Assembly (NCBI GenBank): GCA_034429695.1
Contig: DAOUGC010000054.1
Span: forward strand, 1 to 8,509
DNA: 8,509 nt
Reading direction: 5' to 3'
Source of the DNA: DAOUGC01 sp034429695
GTDB taxonomy: Bacteria > Chloroflexota > Anaerolineae > Anaerolineales > Anaerolineaceae
The notes beneath the pieces are model-generated. The model did not search any database. It saw nothing but the letters and a program-made list of their open reading frames with translations, and was not told the origin of the DNA. Positions 5,943 through 8,509 of this stretch are shown piece after piece (the stretch's first letter is position 1; the number at the start of each line of letters is the position of its first letter). A program made the position numbers and the translations under genes.

Positions 5943-6013
5943 GACCCTGTTATCGATGGCGTACCAGCGCCATCCCCCCAGCCCCTGCGCAACCCGCAGG
6001 GCTGGTGTTTTTT
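5943..6013 (+). ncRNA. Candidate counter-transcribed (antisense) RNA of about 70 nt
   Basis: The predicted transcript contains two hairpins. The first is GATGGCG (5955-5961) / CGCCATC (5968-5974) with loop TACCAG. The second is an 11-bp stem with one bulge at 5978-6005, followed by a T6 run, which ends the RNA. It is fully complementary to the leader of the putative initiator gene if that mRNA starts upstream, for example at the ribbon-helix-helix gene. On the sense strand the first loop reads CTGGTA, whose CUGG fits the YUNR loop motif seen in antisense-RNA targets. Small hairpin RNAs in this position set plasmid copy number in several replicon families. No match to a named RNA family is claimed. 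Confidence 0.5.
5978..6013 (+). terminator. Intrinsic terminator in the plus direction
   Basis: CCAGCCCCTGCG pairs with CGCAGGGCTGG (one bulged C, loop CAACC, 5990-5994), followed by TGTTTTTT ending at 6013. The U-tract exists only in the plus direction. The minus strand continues as a G-run, so the minus-strand mRNA is not expected to stop here. It overlaps the stop codon of the ribbon-helix-helix gene. Confidence 0.75.
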
Positions 6014-6458
6014 AACCTGCCTTGCGCCTGCGCGTCGGTTTAACCGGTTCTTCCTCCACCGGGGTTTCCTCGGGCTGGCCGTCCAAATACAGCGCCAGGT
6101 CCATGAAGGAATGGACCTCCTCGGGGATGGAAAGTTCATTGCCTTCCGATTTGTCCAGCAGTGCATCGCGCAGCCGGTAAGCCATGAAGGCGATCACGTC
6201 GCCGCGGTTGGTCTGCCGGCTGATGCGGTTCTTGAGCAGATCCACCAGACTGTCCAGCGCCGCCAGCTCATTGGGGGTGAGCATGAAAGTGATCTTCTCG
6301 GTGCGTGGGAAGCGCCTTGGCGGGCGTCCGCGCACCTTTTTGGGCGGCGGTAACGGCTGTACGATCTCCAGGTCCAGCAACTGGATCCAGGGGTGCTGGG
6401 TCTGGTTCTTTTTGGCCCTCGATGGGGTCTTGGGTGTTCGCCTGGCCGGTTGAGTCAT
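6012..6458 (-). CDS. Small ribbon-helix-helix-like DNA-binding protein with an AT-hook-like patch
   Basis: The product (148 aa) starts with a basic, Pro/Thr/Lys-rich tail, then KKVRGRPPRRF (40-50), a core resembling an AT hook, then a probable ribbon-helix-helix fold: strand KITFMLT (55-61), helix PNELAALDSLVDLLKNR (62-78) and helix NRGDVIAFMAYRLRDALL (84-101). Both ends are charged, with an acidic stretch (129-137) before a final basic PTRRRKAG. Ribbon-helix-helix dimers insert the strand into the major groove and commonly repress plasmid replication or partition genes. The gene lies directly upstream of the putative initiator (130 to 226 bases, depending on the start), so a copy-control or nucleoid-like role is plausible. 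The ATG at 6458 is preceded by GGAAGAAAAGAG. Two TTACGTAAT sites in its promoter region are candidate binding sites. I know of no exact family name for it. Confidence 0.75.
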   Translation of the reverse strand: MTQPARRTPKTPSRAKKNQTQHPWIQLLDLEIVQPLPPPKKVRGRPPRRFPRTEKITFMLTPNELAALDSLVDLLKNRISRQTNRGDVIAFMAYRLRDALLDKSEGNELSIPEEVHSFMDLALYLDGQPEETPVEEEPVKPTRRRKAG

Positions 6459-6558
6459 CTCTTCTTTTCTTCCAGCATTAATCCCGTTATTATTTACAGC
6501 TTTTAATTCTTATATTATTACGTAATTAATTTTTGTATTTCTTACGTAATAAAATAGT
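6459..6558. promoter_or_regulatory. AT-rich intergenic region with paired TTACGTAAT sites
   Basis: These 100 bases are strikingly AT-rich against GC-rich neighbours. TTACGTAAT occurs at 6518-6526 (within the perfect palindrome ATTACGTAAT) and at 6542-6550, 24 bases apart. The region should hold the promoter of the ribbon-helix-helix gene, but the AT richness gives several -10-like hexamers and I cannot choose one. The sites could be operators. An origin unwinding element is another reading; one DnaA-box-like TTATTTACA (6490-6498) has a single mismatch to the consensus. Confidence 0.5.
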
Positions 6559-7455
6559 TCACAATAAAGCAGGCTGATCGCCCCGTGCGATGCGTTCGCG
6601 GCTGACTTCCTTGAAGGCTTCCACGGCTTCCATGACAATCCCGTCGTCCACCGGAGCGTCGCCGGGGTTGCGTCCGTTGCGGGTGATGGCGTCAACGATC
6701 TCGGAGCACAGGATCACCATGTCACGCGGGATGCCGTTGGTGGCGCGGTTGACTTCCACATATGCTGCCTGGGTGATGAAGGGCTTGTCGCGCCCGGCCA
6801 CCTTGCAGCGGAAACGGATCAGTTCGTATGCGTCGGCAAAAGACAGCGGGTGCAGGGTGAACCACGAATATACGCGGTTGCGAACCTCGGGACGGTTCTC
6901 AAAGATCTTTTGCATTTCGGGCTGCCCGAACAGGATCACCTGAGCCAGCTTGCGGTTGATGTCAAAGTTGTACAGGGTGTGCACCAGGCTGAGTGCGTCG
7001 GGTGAGAGGCGCTGGGCTTCGTCCAGAATGATCACCACAGTGTGATCGCGTTTGTACTCTTCCACCAAAAACTTCTCCAGCTCGCGCCATTGCTGGGTCA
7101 TGCCTTTGCGGCGGTCCAGCCCGAGCTGATTGCAAATGTCCAGCAGGGCGGCGTATTCTGAAGGATAATTGGCAGAGTGCACAAACACCACCACGTTTTC
7201 CTCTTCGGCGGTGCGGTAGATGGTCTCAAGCCGGCGGGCGATGGTGCTCTTGCCCACTCCAAAACCGCCTTCCACCACAGCCAGGCCGCGCGAGCTTTCG
7301 ATAATGTTCTGCGCTTTCTTCAGCACCTCGCCGTGCTGCGCAGACAGGTAAAGGAAACGCGGGTCAGCCGCAGGGGTGAAGGGGTCTTCCAGAAACCCCA
7401 TTTCCTTGAGGCTCAATTCTCGCTGCAGTTTCCATGTTTTTGTCATCATGTTCAT
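6559..7455 (-). CDS. ExeA/TniB/MuB-type AAA+ ATPase
   Basis: The product (298 aa) is a single-domain AAA+ ATPase of the ExeA/TnsC-like group. The N-terminal LKEMGFLEDPFTPAADPRF (16-34) followed by LYLSAQHGEVL is the usual opening of ExeA-type proteins. Walker A is GGFGVGKST (63-71), Walker B VVIILDEAQ (140-148, Asp145 and Glu146), the sensor-1 region VILFGQPEM (173-181), an arginine-finger candidate lies in RPEVRNRVYSW (188-198), and the lid contains NGIPRDM (240-246). Relatives bind DNA and hand it to a partner: target DNA to transposases (TnsC, TniB, MuB) or, in other cases, secretion components. No transposase, TniQ or secretin gene is visible, and the neighbours concern replication and segregation, so a helicase-loading or DNA-handling role in this replicon is my inference. 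The ATG at 7455 has GGGAG 5 bases upstream and a strong promoter. It is about 100 bases ahead of the ribbon-helix-helix gene, with no terminator between. Confidence 0.88.
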   Translation of the reverse strand: MNMMTKTWKLQRELSLKEMGFLEDPFTPAADPRFLYLSAQHGEVLKKAQNIIESSRGLAVVEGGFGVGKSTIARRLETIYRTAEEENVVVFVHSANYPSEYAALLDICNQLGLDRRKGMTQQWRELEKFLVEEYKRDHTVVIILDEAQRLSPDALSLVHTLYNFDINRKLAQVILFGQPEMQKIFENRPEVRNRVYSWFTLHPLSFADAYELIRFRCKVAGRDKPFITQAAYVEVNRATNGIPRDMVILCSEIVDAITRNGRNPGDAPVDDGIVMEAVEAFKEVSRERIARGDQPALL

Positions 7456-7490
7456 ATCACTCCCGATGGACAGACTCTGGATTCGATGTT

Positions 7491-7519
7491 AATATACATT
7501 AATTCAGTCATAGAGTCAA
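7491..7519 (-). promoter_or_regulatory. Strong promoter of the AAA+ ATPase gene (and perhaps the genes after it)
   Basis: On the minus strand TTGACT (7519-7514), 17 bases, then TATATT (7496-7491). Transcription should begin near 7484, 29 bases ahead of the ATG. The -10 lies within the inverted repeat TTAAT-N4-ATTAA (7489-7502), a possible operator. Confidence 0.65.
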
Positions 7520-7782
7520 CTGCGAAACGCGTTCCAACCCTCAAATTATACTCTGGATCGCCATCCAGGATCGTTTTTAACCCTTATAAATCCTCGAAGA
7601 TGGTCGTTACCCGGCTGGATGACCCCGAAATGATGATTTTTGCACTGTAAAGCCATTTGCCGGTATCCGTGCAACCTGTATGCCGTTACAGAAATTCAGT
7701 TTCCCATGTGATGTTCCCGATACCTGCTGTGCTCAATGGGGTGTTCTCAAAGAGCATAACATTAATGGAACATTATTTCTAT

Positions 7783-7818
7783 ATGCAAAATACGCAAATT
7801 TTTGCGTATTTACGCAAA
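7783..7818. repeat. Cluster of TACGCAAA boxes with an 11-bp perfect inverted repeat
   Basis: AAATACGCAAA (7788-7798) and TTTGCGTATTT (7801-7811) form a perfect inverted repeat with a 2-base centre. Further direct copies are TATGCAAA (7783-7790) and TACGCAAA (7811-7818), so four half-sites fill 36 bases. No T-run follows, so it is not a terminator. It ends 6 bases before a candidate -35 of the nitroreductase promoter, as an activator site or operator would. Confidence 0.6.
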
Positions 7819-7824
7819 CTTTTC

Positions 7825-7852
7825 CAGACAGAGTGTGGATTTGCAGTAGAAT
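7825..7852 (+). promoter_or_regulatory. Candidate promoter of the nitroreductase gene
   Basis: CAGACA (7825-7830), 16 bases, TAGAAT (7847-7852). The -10 is one base from consensus; the -35 is weak and may need an activator bound at the boxes immediately upstream. The leader would be about 108 bases. TTGACT at 7874-7879 was considered as an alternative -35 but has no acceptable -10. Confidence 0.35.
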
Positions 7853-7966
7853 CAGGATGAATTTCCGGTTTCTTTGACTCTTTTCCATCCCCCGGGGTGC
7901 GATCATGCCGGTCCCCGGCCGCATGTTTCGCGCTGCGTGGCGCGTTATTATTCCAGGAGGATCAAC

Positions 7967-8476
7967 ATGGATGTTCTTGAAGCAATTTTCACCCGCCGTA
8001 GCATTCGAAAATACACCGGTGAACCGATCAGCGAGGAAGACCTGACCACGCTGTTGCATGCCGCCAGTTATGCGCCTTCAGCCAAAAATTGTCAGCCGTG
8101 GGAGTTTGTGGTGGTGCGCGAGCAGGAAACGTTGCAAGCCATTGCAGCGGGTCAGCCTTTTGCGCAGATGATGCCCAACGCCGGTTGCTGCATTGTGGTG
8201 GTGGGCTTGAGCGAACGCCAGAAAGCCACCGGTTTTCTGGTGGAGGATTGTTCGGCGGCCATTCAGAACATCCTGCTGGCTGCCCACGGGCTGGGGCTGG
8301 GTGCGGTGTGGTGCGGGTTGTACCCTGTGGCGCGCTTTGAACGCCTGATGAAGGGTCTGCTCAACCTGCCTGACGGCGCCATACCGGTGGGCATGGTGGC
8401 GGTGGGTCACAAAGTTACCGACCGCACCGTGGAGGAGCGCTTTGACCCGTCCAGGGTGCATCTGGAGCACTGGTAA
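7967..8476 (+). CDS. Nitroreductase-family flavoprotein (FMN-dependent oxidoreductase)
   Basis: The product (169 aa) is a compact member of the nitroreductase family: FMN-binding homodimers that pass electrons from NAD(P)H to nitro compounds, quinones or flavins. The opening DVLEAIFTRRSIRKYTGEPI (2-21) supplies the arginines that hold the FMN phosphate. APSAKNCQPWEFVVV (36-50) is the second FMN motif. The dimer-interface helix EDCSAAIQNILLAAHGLGLG (93-112), WCGLYP (115-120) and VGMVAVGH (141-148) complete the usual pattern. The size matches the short single-domain branch. The frame is open further upstream, but the ATG at 7967 has a perfect AGGAGG six bases ahead and the family homology begins there. 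It is the only plus-strand gene and is unrelated in function to the replicon genes; it is probably cargo or host flank. The physiological substrate cannot be deduced. Confidence 0.93.
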   Translation: MDVLEAIFTRRSIRKYTGEPISEEDLTTLLHAASYAPSAKNCQPWEFVVVREQETLQAIAAGQPFAQMMPNAGCCIVVVGLSERQKATGFLVEDCSAAIQNILLAAHGLGLGAVWCGLYPVARFERLMKGLLNLPDGAIPVGMVAVGHKVTDRTVEERFDPSRVHLEHW

Positions 8477-8509
8477 GCGAATACAAGACACTTGCAACAA
8501 TCAGTGGGC

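Larger units (their letters stand above)
7456..7966. other. 511-base non-coding region between divergent genes; possible element boundary
   Basis: This stretch separates the minus-strand replicon genes from the plus-strand nitroreductase. It contains the ATPase promoter, two copies of ACTCTGGAT(T)CG (7474-7485 and 7550-7560) flanking that promoter, a cluster of TACGCAAA boxes and a plausible nitroreductase promoter. Short open frames around 7600-7877 show no recognisable protein and no ribosome site. I found no tRNA, integrase or obvious attachment repeat. Confidence 0.6.

Noticed and set aside
7526..7533. AACGCGTT as a third copy of the 16-bp palindrome
   Set aside because: Only the central 8 bases match; the outer TGTC/GACA arms are missing.
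6490..7842. DnaA boxes (TTATTTACA at 6490, TGTGGATTT at 7834)
   Set aside because: One and two mismatches respectively, isolated and not clustered; not enough to call an origin.
7597..7877. Short plus-strand frames, including a piece ending LDDPEMMIFAL and a 67-codon frame from 7657
   Set aside because: No ribosome site, no start in a sensible place and no family I recognise; they could be remnants but nothing supports that.

Overview
The window looks like part of the backbone of an extrachromosomal or integrated replicon (plasmid, ICE or plasmid-derived island) from a moderately GC-rich bacterium. The genes have good Shine-Dalgarno sequences and sigma-70-like promoters. A Chloroflexota (Anaerolineae-like) host is only my guess from the style of the genes and the TAGTAGG-type intergenic repeats. 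Nothing in the sequence fixes the taxon.

Everything from 1 to 7455 is encoded on the minus strand. In the order of transcription (right to left) it reads: an ExeA/TniB/MuB-type AAA+ ATPase (6559-7455); a small ribbon-helix-helix-like protein with an RGRPPRR basic patch (6012-6458); a long probable replication initiator with a tandem-duplicated winged-helix-like domain and a DnaA-domain-I-like C-terminus (3761 to about 5785); a parA-parB operon with an ATGA overlap (3575-1516) that ends in an intrinsic terminator (1490-1461); then a second, solitary parA with its own promoter (940-146), followed by the start of an unidentified gene (107-1) that runs off the window. To the right of a 511-base non-coding stretch lies a plus-strand nitroreductase (7967-8476). 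It looks like ordinary metabolic cargo or chromosomal flank, so a boundary of the element may lie in 7456-7966.

The non-coding DNA is rich in structure. Two identical 16-bp palindromes (TGTCAACGCGTTGACA, at 1385 and 3681) bracket the parA-parB operon and resemble parS-like centromere sites. One of them abuts three tandem 16-bp iterons. Four copies of GGGTCGCCC are phased at about 22-23 bp and straddle the promoter of the second parA. A plus-strand promoter followed by two hairpins and a U-tract lies opposite the leader of the putative initiator gene. It predicts a counter-transcribed RNA of about 70 nt, the layout of classical antisense control of plasmid copy number. An AT-rich stretch with two TTACGTAAT sites lies upstream of the ribbon-helix-helix gene.

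The inferred model is a compact replication and segregation module. The initiator, under antisense-RNA and possibly ribbon-helix-helix control, would replicate the element, perhaps with the AAA+ ATPase as partner or helicase loader. ParA-ParB would segregate it by means of the palindromes, and the second ParA would serve an additional positioning or regulatory role. The family calls for the ParA proteins, ParB, the AAA+ ATPase and the nitroreductase are firm. The initiator role, the antisense RNA and the centromere are inferences.
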